A stretch of DNA of 64,000 nucleotides from JBCCDY01 sp039030555 (GCA_039030555.1 JBCCDY010000019.1:1-64000), one strand, 5' to 3'; positions 43,593-53,033 are shown, counted from the stretch's first letter. Program-made: numbers and translations. The notes: generated by a model not told the origin, from the letters alone.

Positions 43593-46313
43593 TTATAGAT
43601 TAGCTTTGGCCGCAGCTACTTTCGCTACTGGTACCCGATAAGGAGAGCAGCTCACATAGTTCATTCCAGCATGATGGCAGAAATCAACTGATTTTGGCTC
43701 CCCGCCATGTTCTCCGCATATACCGATGGTCAAATTGTGTTTGGTAGTGCGCCCTTTTTGTATCGCCATCGTAACAAGCTGACCTACACCTTCCTGGTCA
43801 AGTACCTGGAACGGATCTTCTTTTAAAATCCCTTTTTCGATGTAGATCGGTAAGAACTTACCGGCATCATCCCTGGAGTAGCCAAATGTCATTTGGGTTA
43901 AATCATTGGTTCCGAAAGAAAAGAAGTCAGCATGGGTTGCGATTTTATCGGCAATCAAGGCAGCCCTTGGAACTTCGATCATGGTTCCTATTTTATAATC
44001 TATATGTTCATGGCGCTCAAGAAATACTTTTTCTATTTCCCTCTTCACGATATCGACCTGCATTTTGTACTCATTGAGTGTGCCGGTCAAAGGGATCATA
44101 ATTTCGGGCTTAACATCTTCTTTCAGGTTCAAGGCTGCTTCTATTATCGCTCGTGTTTGCATTTCTGTAATTTCAGGATAAGTGTTTCCTAATCGGCAAC
44201 CTCTGTGCCCCAACATAGGGTTAAGCTCTTTAAGCCCTTCAATTTTTCCCCGGACTTCCTCTTTTGAGATACCCATTGTTCTGGCCATCTCTTGCTGGCT
44301 TTCCTCATCCTGAGGTAGAAACTCATGGAGAGGTGGGTCAAGCAATCGAATGGTTACTGGATACCCTTTCATGGCCTTGAGGATACTTTCAAAATCTGAC
44401 CTTTGCATCGGTAAAAGCTTAGTCAATGCTTTGCGCCTTCCCGTTTCATCGCCTGCAAGGATCATTTCCCGCATGGCCTTAATGCGCTCTCCTTCAAAAA
44501 ACATATGTTCGGTCCGGCAAAGCCCAATACCTTCTGCTCCGAATTTTCTAGCAATTTCGGCTGTTTCAGGGGTATCGGCATTCGCATGGACTTTCATTTT
44601 AGCATATCGGTCAGCCAGTCCAATTAAACGTGCCAGATTTCCACTGATCTGTACATTTTTGGTTTTCAGTTTGCCTTCATAGACCTTTCCGGTAGTTCCA
44701 TCCAATGAAATCCAATCCCCTTCCTTGAAGGCTTTTCCATCTACGGTCATTGTTTTTTTATCCAGATCAAGATGAATAGCTCCTGCCCCACTAATGCAGC
44801 ATTTTCCCATTCCACGTGCCACTACCGCTGCGTGTGAGGTCATACCTCCCCGGGCTGTTAAAATTCCTTCTGCCGCATCCATTCCGGCAAGGTCTTCAGG
44901 GGAAGTTTCTGTTCTTACTAACATTACTTTCTCTCCTTTAGCTTTCCACTCTGTGGCGTGATCAGAGAAGAACACAATCCTTCCTGAAGCTGCGCCTGGT
45001 GAAGCGGGCAATCCTTTAGCTATCGGATTAACTTTTCCTACTTCCGTATGGTCGAATACCGGATGCAGAAGCTCTTCGACTTTATTCGCATTAATTCGTT
45101 TAAGCACTGTTTTTTCGTCAATCAACCCTTCATCGAACATTTCCATGGCGATCCGTACCATTGCAGCCCCGGTTCGTTTTCCATTCCGGGTTTGAAGGAT
45201 CCAAAGCCTGTTTTCTTCAATCGTAAATTCAAGGTCTTGCATATCCTGGAAATGGTTTTCCAGTTTTTGCTCTATTTCAGAAAGCTCCTTATAGATTTCA
45301 GGCATGTACTCTTCGAGAGAAGTATAATTCTCTTTTCGATCTTCTTCATCGACCTTGGCCAGTTTGGCCCAGTTTTTCGAACCTTCCAGTGTAATTTGAT
45401 GAGGCGTTCGAATGCCGGCCACCACATCTTCGCCCTGTGCATCAATCAAATACTCGCCATTGAATACATTTTCTCCGGTAGCTGCATCGCGGGTGAAAGC
45501 AACTCCCGATGCGGAAGTTTCGCCCATATTTCCATACACCATGGCCTGCACATTGACTGCTGTTCCCCATTCTTCCGGAATGTTATTGAGTTTTCGGTAC
45601 ACGATAGCCCTTGGGGTGTGCCAGCTTTCAAAAACAGCTATAATGGAATTCCATAATTGGGTAGGAGGATCCTGAGGGAATTCCGTATCGGTAAGCTCCT
45701 TGATTTTATCCTTGTAGAGCGAAACTAGTTTTTTAAGGTCATCTGTGGAAAGTTCCTGGTCGGTTTTAACACCTTTGGCTTTTTTCATTTGCTCCAGGAT
45801 CACCTCGAACACATCATGGTCATCGGTTACATAAGTATTCACTTTCATCACCACGTCACCATACATTTGAATAAATCTTCGATAGGAATCCCAGGCAAAA
45901 TGCGGCTTTCCGGATTTTCTTGCCAGCCCTTCCACCACTTCGTCATTCAAACCAATATCAAGAACGGTATCCATCATCCCTGGCATGGAATCACGCGCTC
46001 CCGAACGGACAGAAAGCAACAGCGGATTATCCTCATTTCCGAACCTGGTTCCTATAATACGTTCTATGAACTGTACCCCTTCCCGTACCTCGGGTCGAAG
46101 AAGTTTTTTTACCTGTTCTTTGCCCAGCCTATGGTATTCGGTACAAACTTCAGTGGTAATGGTGAAACCAGGAGGTACAGGTAATCCAATCCTGGTCATT
46201 TCAGCTAAATTAGCTCCTTTTCCACCTAAAAGTGGTTTCATATTGGTGCTACCATCCGCTTCTCCATTTCCGAAACGATAAACTTGTTTGGTTCTTATTT
46301 GCGTAGTTTCCAT
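43593..46313 (-). CDS. ppdK: Pyruvate, phosphate dikinase
   Basis: 906 residues, normal for PPDK. It interconverts pyruvate, ATP and Pi with PEP, AMP and PPi in the cytoplasm. The N-terminal ATP-grasp domain has PLLGGKGANLAEM and LLSVRSGARDSMPGMMDTVL. The swivelling phosphohistidine domain has LTARGGMTSHAAVVARGMGK with the catalytic His. The C-terminal PEP/pyruvate barrel has GIGLCRTEHMFFE, SFGTNDLTQMTFGYSRDD and GICGEHGGEP. It saves ATP in PPi-linked glycolysis or feeds gluconeogenesis, which fits the neighbouring hydrogenase. It is in the same orientation as the hydrogenase operon, 128 bp downstream. Confidence 0.97.
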   Translation of the reverse strand: METTQIRTKQVYRFGNGEADGSTNMKPLLGGKGANLAEMTRIGLPVPPGFTITTEVCTEYHRLGKEQVKKLLRPEVREGVQFIERIIGTRFGNEDNPLLLSVRSGARDSMPGMMDTVLDIGLNDEVVEGLARKSGKPHFAWDSYRRFIQMYGDVVMKVNTYVTDDHDVFEVILEQMKKAKGVKTDQELSTDDLKKLVSLYKDKIKELTDTEFPQDPPTQLWNSIIAVFESWHTPRAIVYRKLNNIPEEWGTAVNVQAMVYGNMGETSASGVAFTRDAATGENVFNGEYLIDAQGEDVVAGIRTPHQITLEGSKNWAKLAKVDEEDRKENYTSLEEYMPEIYKELSEIEQKLENHFQDMQDLEFTIEENRLWILQTRNGKRTGAAMVRIAMEMFDEGLIDEKTVLKRINANKVEELLHPVFDHTEVGKVNPIAKGLPASPGAASGRIVFFSDHATEWKAKGEKVMLVRTETSPEDLAGMDAAEGILTARGGMTSHAAVVARGMGKCCISGAGAIHLDLDKKTMTVDGKAFKEGDWISLDGTTGKVYEGKLKTKNVQISGNLARLIGLADRYAKMKVHANADTPETAEIARKFGAEGIGLCRTEHMFFEGERIKAMREMILAGDETGRRKALTKLLPMQRSDFESILKAMKGYPVTIRLLDPPLHEFLPQDEESQQEMARTMGISKEEVRGKIEGLKELNPMLGHRGCRLGNTYPEITEMQTRAIIEAALNLKEDVKPEIMIPLTGTLNEYKMQVDIVKREIEKVFLERHEHIDYKIGTMIEVPRAALIADKIATHADFFSFGTNDLTQMTFGYSRDDAGKFLPIYIEKGILKEDPFQVLDQEGVGQLVTMAIQKGRTTKHNLTIGICGEHGGEPKSVDFCHHAGMNYVSCSPYRVPVAKVAAAKANL

Positions 46314-46441
46314 GGTTTCTCAAAGTAAGACTTAACCTCCCTGATTCTAATCCAGAATTCTCGAAATAACAATGATCTGGAAGAGTTGTAATTATGACTT
46401 TTGATAGGTGTGGGTGAAGATCACCAGGCTTAGTTAAAAGA

Positions 46442-46903
46442 CTATGAAAGACGATTGATTATTAAGTCCTTTACCTGTTCAATGGATTCGCTTACCAGTC
46501 CGGACATATCATCTCCAAAACCCCAATTCTCACCTTCAATTCCAATCAGAAGGAGCGATGAGTATGATTTATTCAACTCCTTCGCCAACTTGTACATTTC
46601 AATAAGACCCAAACTATGTGATGAAAAAGGTTTATCGGACTCGAATTTCCATTCTTCGAACGAATGGGCCAGATGTACTTTTCCAACCTCCGGTTTCTTC
46701 GGAAATATGGCATCAATGATCACAACTTCTTTTTCAACCCATTTTTCAATTATCCTGCTTAGGTCGTGTTGTTCAATTAGGTATTCTGCCAGGCCCGGGT
46801 GTTCTTTTTCCAAAGCCTGAACGATATGAACTCCAATAGCATCGTCCCCTCTAAGCTCGTTTCCAATACCAATGACTAGCTTTTTATTCACGCTTAATTT
46901 CAA
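46442..46903 (-). CDS. [NiFe] hydrogenase maturation protease (M52)
   Basis: 153 residues. The N-terminal GIGNELRGDDAIGVHIVQAL holds the Glu/Asp that grips nickel, and VVIIDAIFP holds the second Asp; the third ligand is in FSSHSLGLIEMY (His). M52 endopeptidases trim the large-subunit C-terminus after nickel insertion. Its start overlaps the large-subunit stop by 20 bp, so it is co-translated with its substrate. Hyp accessory genes are not in this window and must lie elsewhere. Confidence 0.93.
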   Translation of the reverse strand: MKLSVNKKLVIGIGNELRGDDAIGVHIVQALEKEHPGLAEYLIEQHDLSRIIEKWVEKEVVIIDAIFPKKPEVGKVHLAHSFEEWKFESDKPFSSHSLGLIEMYKLAKELNKSYSSLLLIGIEGENWGFGDDMSGLVSESIEQVKDLIINRLS

Positions 46904-48185
46904 CGTTCAAGAAATGTGTAGAGCAGGAAATACAAGGATCATAATTTCGAACACCAGACTCGCAACGTTCGGTAAGTTCTTTATCATCCAATTCATGGTA
47001 TTGTTCTACCAACAATCTAAGGTCGCGTTCTATTACTTTTTGGTTATGGCTGGTAGGTGCCACTATTTTGGCCTTTTTGATTAAGCCTTTTTCATCGAGA
47101 CTATATTTATGATATAAAATGCCTCTTGGAGCTTCGGTCACAGCTTGACCAATCCCGGCTTTGGGCTCCACATGATCATTTATTTCTGAAGGATATTCAT
47201 ATTGGTCGATCAGTTGGATGGCTTCTCCGCAAGCATAAAATATCTCGATCATCCTGACGAGCAAGCTTTTGAAAGGATTATTACAAACAGGTGCTAATTT
47301 GATTTCGCTGGCAAGCAATTTAGCTTCATCGGATAAGGCTTCGAAATTTAAATTGAAACGAGCCAATGGACCGGTGAAGATGATTTTATGTTCATCCATG
47401 GAAGTATGTAAGGTGGTACTATAAGACATATGTTCTTCCGAAAAATGGTCTTCATATTCTTCCACTCCAATATTGAGTCCTTTATTTGAAACAATTCGAC
47501 CCCGGTTCATCGGGTATTCTTCCGGATGTTGGAGTGCAACGAATTCATAATCAACAGTGAAATCAGGAAAATGGAGACCAGCTATCCATTTGGCTGAGTC
47601 ATAGGCTATTTCCTGTGCCTTCTTCAATCTCGCTTTTAATTCGTTGAATTCGGAAGCTTGGGGGTAACGGTAAAAACCTCCAAGCTTTACATTAATAGGG
47701 TGTATTTCCCTCCCTCCAAGAGTGCTTACAATATCGTTTCCAGTCTTTTTTAAAGTGAACGCTTTCACTACCCAATCTTTATGGTCTTTGGCCATGGCAA
47801 TAGCATCCGGATAACCAAGAAAGTCTGGTACATGAAGCATAAATGCATGAAGGGCATGACTTTCGACCCACTCCCCACAGTAAAGAAGCCTTCTAAGCTT
47901 ATCGACCATTTTATGTGGAGTAAAGCCACATATTTTCTCCATAGCATGGGTTGAACTCATCTGATACGCCACCGGACAAATCCCACAAATCCGGGCTGTG
48001 ATATCAGGGGCTTCACGGAATGACCTTTCTTTTAGCATGGCCTCAAAGAAACGAGGTGCTTCAAAGATCTTTAGCTGTGATTCCGATACTTTTCCATCTT
48101 TCAGTTTCACATAAAAAGATCCCTCGCCTTCTACACGAGCAATGTAATCAAGTTTTACGGTCCTGGTTTTTTTACTTTCGCTCAT
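46884..48185 (-). CDS. hydA: [NiFe] hydrogenase large (alpha) subunit, group 3b type
   Basis: 433 residues from the ATG at 48185, close to the length of Pyrococcus sulfhydrogenase alpha; a start at 48221 would overlap the small subunit further. The nickel ligands are in ARICGICPVAYQMSSTHA (L1) and YDPCISCSTH (L2). The nine residues after the L2 His (FLNVEIKRE) are the peptide removed by the protease. It catalyses reversible H2 oxidation/evolution in a cytoplasmic complex with HydD, HydG and HydB. Confidence 0.95.
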   Translation of the reverse strand: MSESKKTRTVKLDYIARVEGEGSFYVKLKDGKVSESQLKIFEAPRFFEAMLKERSFREAPDITARICGICPVAYQMSSTHAMEKICGFTPHKMVDKLRRLLYCGEWVESHALHAFMLHVPDFLGYPDAIAMAKDHKDWVVKAFTLKKTGNDIVSTLGGREIHPINVKLGGFYRYPQASEFNELKARLKKAQEIAYDSAKWIAGLHFPDFTVDYEFVALQHPEEYPMNRGRIVSNKGLNIGVEEYEDHFSEEHMSYSTTLHTSMDEHKIIFTGPLARFNLNFEALSDEAKLLASEIKLAPVCNNPFKSLLVRMIEIFYACGEAIQLIDQYEYPSEINDHVEPKAGIGQAVTEAPRGILYHKYSLDEKGLIKKAKIVAPTSHNQKVIERDLRLLVEQYHELDDKELTERCESGVRNYDPCISCSTHFLNVEIKRE

Positions 48186-48951
48186 AGTTTTTACTTTCTT
48201 CTGAAAATTTTGGCGAACCACTATTGAAGTTTCTGAAAAGCCTCATGATATCATGGTTTTCCAAGCCGTTTGCTGATAAATGTTTTGCTAAAGTCTCCGT
48301 ATTTGGGTTTTCTTTTGGTCCGTAACACCCAAAGCAAGCCCGATAATAATGTGGGCATAAAGCTCCGCACCCAGCTTGAGTTACAGGCCCCAGGCACGGC
48401 ATATTTTGGGTGACGGCTATACAAGGGTTACCATCCAGCTTGCATTCTATGCATAAGCTATGGTCTGGGATATTAGGTTTTTTTCCAACCAGGTAAGAAG
48501 ATATCACTTCAAGTAGCTGCTGCTTATTGATCGGGCATCCCCGCAATTCATAATCCACTTGAACATGGTCTGAAATTGGAGTGGAAGTTTCCAACGTTTG
48601 AATGTATTCAGGCTTTGCATAAACCGTTTTTACATATTTCGAGACTTTAACATAATTCCTAAGTGCCTGTATACCTCCTGCTGTAGCGCATGCTCCAATG
48701 CTCATTAGAAATTTTGAATTCTTTCTAATATTAAGAATATGCATGGCATCGTGGGGGGTAGTGATAGAACCTTCTACCAGTGAAATATCATAAGGGCCTT
48801 CGATAACTGTTTTCGTAGCTTCAGGGAAGTAGGCAATGGTGACCTTATCGGCTAATAGTAAGAGTTCGTCTTCGCAATCCAAAATACTGAGTTGACATCC
48901 ATCGCAGGAGGCAAATTTCCACACAGCCAATTTTGCTTTATTATCGCTCAT
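48172..48951 (-). CDS. hydD: [NiFe] hydrogenase small (delta) subunit
   Basis: 259 residues. It carries the electron-transfer [4Fe-4S] clusters: KFASCDGCQLSILD (proximal), SIGACATAGGIQ, RGCPINKQQL, then CIECKLDGNPC, MPCLGPVTQAGCGALCP and RACFGCYGP. There is no Tat signal, so the enzyme is cytoplasmic, as expected for group 3. Its start overlaps the HydG gene by 4 bp, and its 3' end overlaps HydA by 14 bp. Confidence 0.95.
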   Translation of the reverse strand: MSDNKAKLAVWKFASCDGCQLSILDCEDELLLLADKVTIAYFPEATKTVIEGPYDISLVEGSITTPHDAMHILNIRKNSKFLMSIGACATAGGIQALRNYVKVSKYVKTVYAKPEYIQTLETSTPISDHVQVDYELRGCPINKQQLLEVISSYLVGKKPNIPDHSLCIECKLDGNPCIAVTQNMPCLGPVTQAGCGALCPHYYRACFGCYGPKENPNTETLAKHLSANGLENHDIMRLFRNFNSGSPKFSEESKNYERK

Positions 48952-49820
48952 AATTCGTGGATTTTTAGATGAGGTTTTATCGAATTGAAATTAAATACTG
49001 CACCATCCTTGCATATAAAATGGGGTCCATATTGACAATGTCCGCAAAAACCGATAGCGCATTTCATATTGCGTTCCATAGAAACGAAAATATTTTCGTC
49101 AGAAATACCATGCTCAAGCAGGGCATAAGCCCCAAAGCGCATCATGACCTCAGGCCCGCAGACAAAGGCTACAGTATTTTCGGGATCAAATTTGGCTTTG
49201 TTGACCAAATGGGTAACTACTCCTACGTTGCCGTGCCATTTGGAAAAAGCATGATCAACGGTTATGAGAAGGTTAACGCTTGGATCGGACTGCCAGTAGA
49301 TGATATCTTCATGATAAATGATACCATCAGGATTCCTTGTACCATAAAGAACATTTACATCCCCGAATTGATCCCGCTTGTTCATCACGGTTTCAATAAC
49401 CGGTCTTAATGGGCATAAGCCAACTCCTCCGGCCATAATGATCAAATCCTTTCCCCGGGCATTTTCAATTGGCCAGCATGTACCGAAAGGGCCTCTAATG
49501 CCAAGATTATCGTTGATAGATAAACCATTAATGGCATGCGATACAGCACCAACATCCTGAATGGTGTGGACCAACTTATGTTCTGTTTGAAATAAACTAC
49601 TCACTGAAATAGGAATTTCACCTACTCCGAAAGCATAGAGCATATTGAATTGTCCGGGCTTAATAGGCTCGATCCTTTTCTGCCTGGCAGGCTCAAAAGC
49701 AAAAGTCATGAGTTTCCGGTTTTCCATTTTTTTGGAAGTGACCTTATAGGGAATTGGTACCCAAGGGCTTTCAATTTCCGAAGCTTCTTCTTTCACTTTA
49801 TACTCTTTGGTTGTATACAT
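48948..49820 (-). CDS. hydG: Hydrogenase gamma subunit, FAD/NAD(P)H oxidoreductase
   Basis: 290 residues, ferredoxin-NADP+ reductase fold as in sulfhydrogenase gamma and dihydroorotate dehydrogenase electron-transfer subunits. ISVSSLF and LGIRGPFGTCWPI bind FAD, LIIMAGGVGLCPLRPVIE and VAFVCGPEVMMRFG bind NAD(P), and CAIGFCGHCQYGPHFICKDG holds a [2Fe-2S] cluster. It passes electrons between NAD(P)H and the iron-sulfur chain. Its start lies 23 bp inside the cNMP-binding gene. Confidence 0.93.
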   Translation of the reverse strand: MYTTKEYKVKEEASEIESPWVPIPYKVTSKKMENRKLMTFAFEPARQKRIEPIKPGQFNMLYAFGVGEIPISVSSLFQTEHKLVHTIQDVGAVSHAINGLSINDNLGIRGPFGTCWPIENARGKDLIIMAGGVGLCPLRPVIETVMNKRDQFGDVNVLYGTRNPDGIIYHEDIIYWQSDPSVNLLITVDHAFSKWHGNVGVVTHLVNKAKFDPENTVAFVCGPEVMMRFGAYALLEHGISDENIFVSMERNMKCAIGFCGHCQYGPHFICKDGAVFNFNSIKPHLKIHEL

Positions 49821-50259
49821 CCAAAAGTTGAATTCTCGTATCAGTCAATCGTTTATTCATTACGGAAGCAGAGTGCTTCATCAGCAAGTACCCCAACGTA
49901 TGATCTTCCTCACATTTCTTCCTTACACAAGTGCCGTTAAGAGCCACAACGGAGGTATGCTCCAGGGCTTTTAAATCGAATTGTAATCGATAAGGAGGTA
50001 TTATCCAGCTAAAACCGGCTATTTCTCCCTCGTGTAAAGTCCTGATCGTCAATTGTCCTTTTACCGGGTGTTGGAGTTGAACAGCTATTTTTCCACTCCT
50101 GATCACGAAAAGATAATCGGCCGAATCGTTTTCTTTACCGACGTACTCATTAGCTGAGAAATGCATATTTTGACCACATCCCGCAATAAACTCTAGCATA
50201 TCGTCCGATAAGTCTTCGAAAAAAGAGAGTTCATTAAGCAAATCTTTTATGGACTTCAT
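49798..50259 (-). CDS. Cyclic-nucleotide-binding-domain protein in hydrogenase operon
   Basis: 153 residues from the ATG at 50259, which gives a 13-bp gap; 50283 is an alternative start. The protein is a Crp-type effector-binding fold: FFEDLSDDMLEFIAGCG, YLFVIRSGKIAVQLQHP and LHEGEIAGFSWIIPP. The usual phosphate-binding Arg motif is altered, and no C-terminal helix-turn-helix is present, so it is not a transcription factor. It is between HydB and HydG. It may tether or modulate the complex in response to a small molecule; this is inference. Confidence 0.85.
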   Translation of the reverse strand: MKSIKDLLNELSFFEDLSDDMLEFIAGCGQNMHFSANEYVGKENDSADYLFVIRSGKIAVQLQHPVKGQLTIRTLHEGEIAGFSWIIPPYRLQFDLKALEHTSVVALNGTCVRKKCEEDHTLGYLLMKHSASVMNKRLTDTRIQLLDVYNQRV

Positions 50260-50272
50260 GGTCTTCAAGATT

Positions 50273-51385
50273 TTAGTTTTCAATTGCTTTCAATTCTTCA
50301 GTGATATCGATTCCAACCGGACACCAGGTGATGCACCTTCCGCATCCAACACAACCGGAAGTCCCGAATTGGTCGTACCAGCTCGATAGCTTATGCGACA
50401 TCCATTGACGATATCTGGATTTAGTGCTGTTCCTGACCCTTCCACCGTGTATGAAAGAGAATTCCCCATTAAAGCAGCTATCCCATCGAAGCCATCGTTC
50501 GCTGTGGTCACCGCTGAGGTCTGTTATATCTTCAGTCGATGTGCAAAAGCAAGTGGGGCAAACCATTGTACAATTGGCACAACTCAAACATTTTTCAGCT
50601 ACCTCTTCCCAGTGCCTGTGTTCCAAATTGGCTTTGATCGTAGTGGCTGCCTGAGACGGATCAAATCGAAAAGGCATGGAATCAATAGCCTTTTCAATGT
50701 GCTCTTCAGCATATTGTATTTCCACCTGACCGGCTCGTTTAAAATCCAGTACATTTATAAAAGTACTGGCCTTGTCCGATTTAAAATCAGCAAGAAAGTA
50801 GTGGCCTGAATGATTGAGTACTTCTACCAGGGAAATATCAAAATCATCTTTTGGTACAGGGCCTGTTCCCATGGAAGTACAGAAACAATTATCTGATGGC
50901 CTTGTGCATGCTGCTGAGATAATGAAAAGTTGTTCTCTTGCTTTCTTGTACCATTCGTTTATGAAAGGACCTTCGAGAAAAACTTTGTCCAGAATTTTTA
51001 TAGCTGATAGATCGCAGCTTCGAATGCCCCAAAATGCCATTTTTGATGGGTCCTCCCTGACAGAAATTTTAAAATTTTCCTGGGAACCATCGGCTTCCCA
51101 AAGCTTTCTTTTTGGAGGGTGAAGGAACTTTTTAAATGATTGAGGCCCTAAGGTGTATTGGAAAAAGCTATTGTCATCTTTTTGTTCAATTCTATATTGC
51201 CCCTTATTTTGTTCATCGTAATAGCCTTTCGCAATTTGAGTGAAATCTCCGAGATGATCCAACATGACAACTCCATCCCTGAACACGGGGCCTACATTTA
51301 AAAACCCTTGATGCTTAAGTTCTTTAAAGAGGATAGCTAAGTCCTCCGTAGTTAGGCAATATTTTTCCTTACCGTTCGATCGCAT
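50273..51385 (-). CDS. hydB: Hydrogenase beta subunit, iron-sulfur protein
   Basis: 370 residues, sulfhydrogenase beta/anaerobic sulfite reductase A-like. CLSCANCTMVCPTCFC and GCVGCGRCITWCPVGIDI each give a [4Fe-4S] ferredoxin site. The N-terminal 240 residues hold SVREDPSKMAFWGIRSCDLSAI and PSDNCFCTSMGTGP, typical of the family. It passes electrons between HydG and HydD. It heads the minus-strand hydrogenase operon, with the divergent Usp/V-ATPase promoter 209 bp away. Confidence 0.93.
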   Translation of the reverse strand: MRSNGKEKYCLTTEDLAILFKELKHQGFLNVGPVFRDGVVMLDHLGDFTQIAKGYYDEQNKGQYRIEQKDDNSFFQYTLGPQSFKKFLHPPKRKLWEADGSQENFKISVREDPSKMAFWGIRSCDLSAIKILDKVFLEGPFINEWYKKAREQLFIISAACTRPSDNCFCTSMGTGPVPKDDFDISLVEVLNHSGHYFLADFKSDKASTFINVLDFKRAGQVEIQYAEEHIEKAIDSMPFRFDPSQAATTIKANLEHRHWEEVAEKCLSCANCTMVCPTCFCTSTEDITDLSGDHSERWLRWDSCFNGEFSFIHGGRVRNSTKSRYRQWMSHKLSSWYDQFGTSGCVGCGRCITWCPVGIDITEELKAIEN

Positions 51386-51484
51386 GATTAACGGATTTTG
51401 ACCTTCTATAAGGTGATCAAATTATGCATTCAATGAAATGATGCTCGCTAGTTCAGAATATGATTTTGAGCATTGGACATTAGT

Positions 51485-51502
51485 TGTGACCAAAGTCAGC
51501 TT
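51485..51502. promoter_or_regulatory. CRP/FNR/HcpR-like site in the divergent promoter
   Basis: TTGTGACCAAAGTCAGCT contains a TGAC-N4-GTCA palindrome (51488-51499) with a full TTGTGA left half, like the FNR (TTGAT-N4-ATCAA) and HcpR (TTGTGA-N6-TCACAA) sites. A second half site TCACAA follows at 51507-51512; with GTTGTGA (51484-51490) it makes a 7-bp-arm inverted repeat spaced by 16 bp. It lies between the divergent hydrogenase and usp/V-ATPase genes. Confidence 0.45.
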
Positions 51503-51594
51503 AAATCACAACGATAGTCATATTGAGAGGGTTTTTCTACCTTTATCTTAAGCCCAATCCAATAGTACAGAAATAAAACCCAGAATCTACGATC

Positions 51595-52416
51595 ATGACT
51601 GAACGTGTAATATTGTTTCCTACGGACTTTTCGGAGAGATCCTTAAATGCACTTAACCAGGCCATAGCATTTGCAGAGCGATTTAATGATAAAATGATCA
51701 TTTTTCACTCTTATTCCAGGCCTTTTATCAAAGATGCAAGCCCTTCACAAACTAAGTCAGAATTACTGAAGCTCGAACAGAAAATTGATGAGCAATTTGA
51801 AACCATAAAGAGCCAGCATCCGGAACTACAAAAGCTGAATTATGAGTTTAGGAAAGAAATAGGAGTTTCCACTGAAATGATATCTCGAATCTCTAAAACA
51901 GAGAAAATAGACTTGATCATTATGGCTACCAAAGGGGCGCGTGGACTTGGAGAAATCTGGGGGACCACTAGTGCCAAGATCGTAAAACTTGTAGATGTCC
52001 CGGTACTGATTGTTCCTGATGGTTCAGAGCTTATGAATATGAAGAAGATTGGCCTGGCCTGTGATTACAGCGAAGAGGTCGACTATCGAAAACTTGCTTT
52101 TTTAGTGGAGGTGGCAGAAACCCAAAGCCTGGATATCGATGTCTTTTCCCTTAATCGGGATGAAAAAAAGATGACCAGCGAAGAATTAGAACATCAGACG
52201 TTTGTAAAAAAGCAGCTTCAAAGTATTAATACCTCCTTCAACTTCGAATTTACACACAATATTGAAGATGGGGTTATTGATTATTGCCAGTCAAATAAAA
52301 TTGGAATTATGGCGATTGTACCTAAGAGTTATACTTATATAGAAAGGCTTTTCCATGAAAGCCTGACAGAACGCATGGCATTCAGAAGTCCAATTCCACT
52401 TCTCGTTTTAAAATAA
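51595..52416 (+). CDS. Tandem universal stress protein
   Basis: 273 residues, two UspA domains. The first (1 to about 143) has VILFPTDFSERSLNALNQAI and an ATP-binding-like loop MATKGARGLGEIWGTTSAKI before VPVLIVP. The second (about 150-273) lacks a clear glycine loop (CDYSEEVDYRK, IMAIVPKSYTY) and may not bind nucleotide. It is cytoplasmic. It starts the plus-strand V-ATPase run, 8 bp before subunit E, so it is expected to be co-expressed under the same stress. Confidence 0.92.
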   Translation: MTERVILFPTDFSERSLNALNQAIAFAERFNDKMIIFHSYSRPFIKDASPSQTKSELLKLEQKIDEQFETIKSQHPELQKLNYEFRKEIGVSTEMISRISKTEKIDLIIMATKGARGLGEIWGTTSAKIVKLVDVPVLIVPDGSELMNMKKIGLACDYSEEVDYRKLAFLVEVAETQSLDIDVFSLNRDEKKMTSEELEHQTFVKKQLQSINTSFNFEFTHNIEDGVIDYCQSNKIGIMAIVPKSYTYIERLFHESLTERMAFRSPIPLLVLK

Positions 52417-52424
52417 AAAAAGCA

Positions 52425-53033
52425 ATGGCAGAACTAAATAACCTAGAGACTTTAACCGACCAGATTTATAAAGAAGGTGTTGAGAAAGCCGAAGCTAAAT
52501 CTAAAGAGATCATTCAGGAAGCTGAAAAACAGAAGGAGGAATCAATAAAGAAAGCAAAGGAGGAAGCTGATAAAATCATATCTGAAGCTAAGAAAGAAGC
52601 TGAAAGAATGAATAGAAGTGTGATCAACGAACTTCAGCTTAAGGGCAATCAGATCATGAATGATTTTAAAGTGGAGATCACCAAGTTACTTTCAGAAAAA
52701 ATAGTAGATAAGCACGTTAGTGAAGCTTTTGCCGATACCGAATTCTTCAAAAGCCTCATTAAAAAATCTGCTGAACACTGGGCTAAAAATGATCAGTTGG
52801 AAGTTACGCTACCACAGTCGATAGAGAACGATACAAGAAAAGCTCTGCGTAACAGTATTGTTGAGAGTGTCCCCAATTTGATCATCAACTTTAATGGCAA
52901 GTTTGAGAATGGCTTCAGGATTGCCAAAGAGGGTAGTTCTTATCAGGTTTCCTTCAGTGAGGAGGACTTTAAGCGATTGTTTCAGGCCTATCTCACGGAA
53001 GAAACGATTGACGTTTTATTCAAAAAGGCCTAA
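52425..53033 (+). CDS. atpE: V-type ATPase subunit E
   Basis: 202 residues, peripheral stalk subunit of the V/A-type ATPase. The N-terminal half is a long coiled coil rich in Lys/Glu/Ala (EKAEAKSKEIIQEAEKQKEE), and the C-terminal half is the globular E head (LIINFNGKFENGFRIAKEGS, YQVSFSEEDFKRLF). It ends with a TAATG junction shared with the next gene. No subunit G/H partner is seen in the operon. Confidence 0.88.
   Translation: MAELNNLETLTDQIYKEGVEKAEAKSKEIIQEAEKQKEESIKKAKEEADKIISEAKKEAERMNRSVINELQLKGNQIMNDFKVEITKLLSEKIVDKHVSEAFADTEFFKSLIKKSAEHWAKNDQLEVTLPQSIENDTRKALRNSIVESVPNLIINFNGKFENGFRIAKEGSSYQVSFSEEDFKRLFQAYLTEETIDVLFKKA

Noticed and set aside
45048..45656. 202-codon plus-strand frame opposite PPDK
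   Set aside because: It is antisense to a conserved enzyme with all catalytic motifs, and its translation is rich in Phe, His and Ser without domain pattern.
48969..49409. 146-codon plus-strand frame opposite HydG
   Set aside because: It mirrors a conserved FAD/iron-sulfur subunit; the antisense product has no coherent features.
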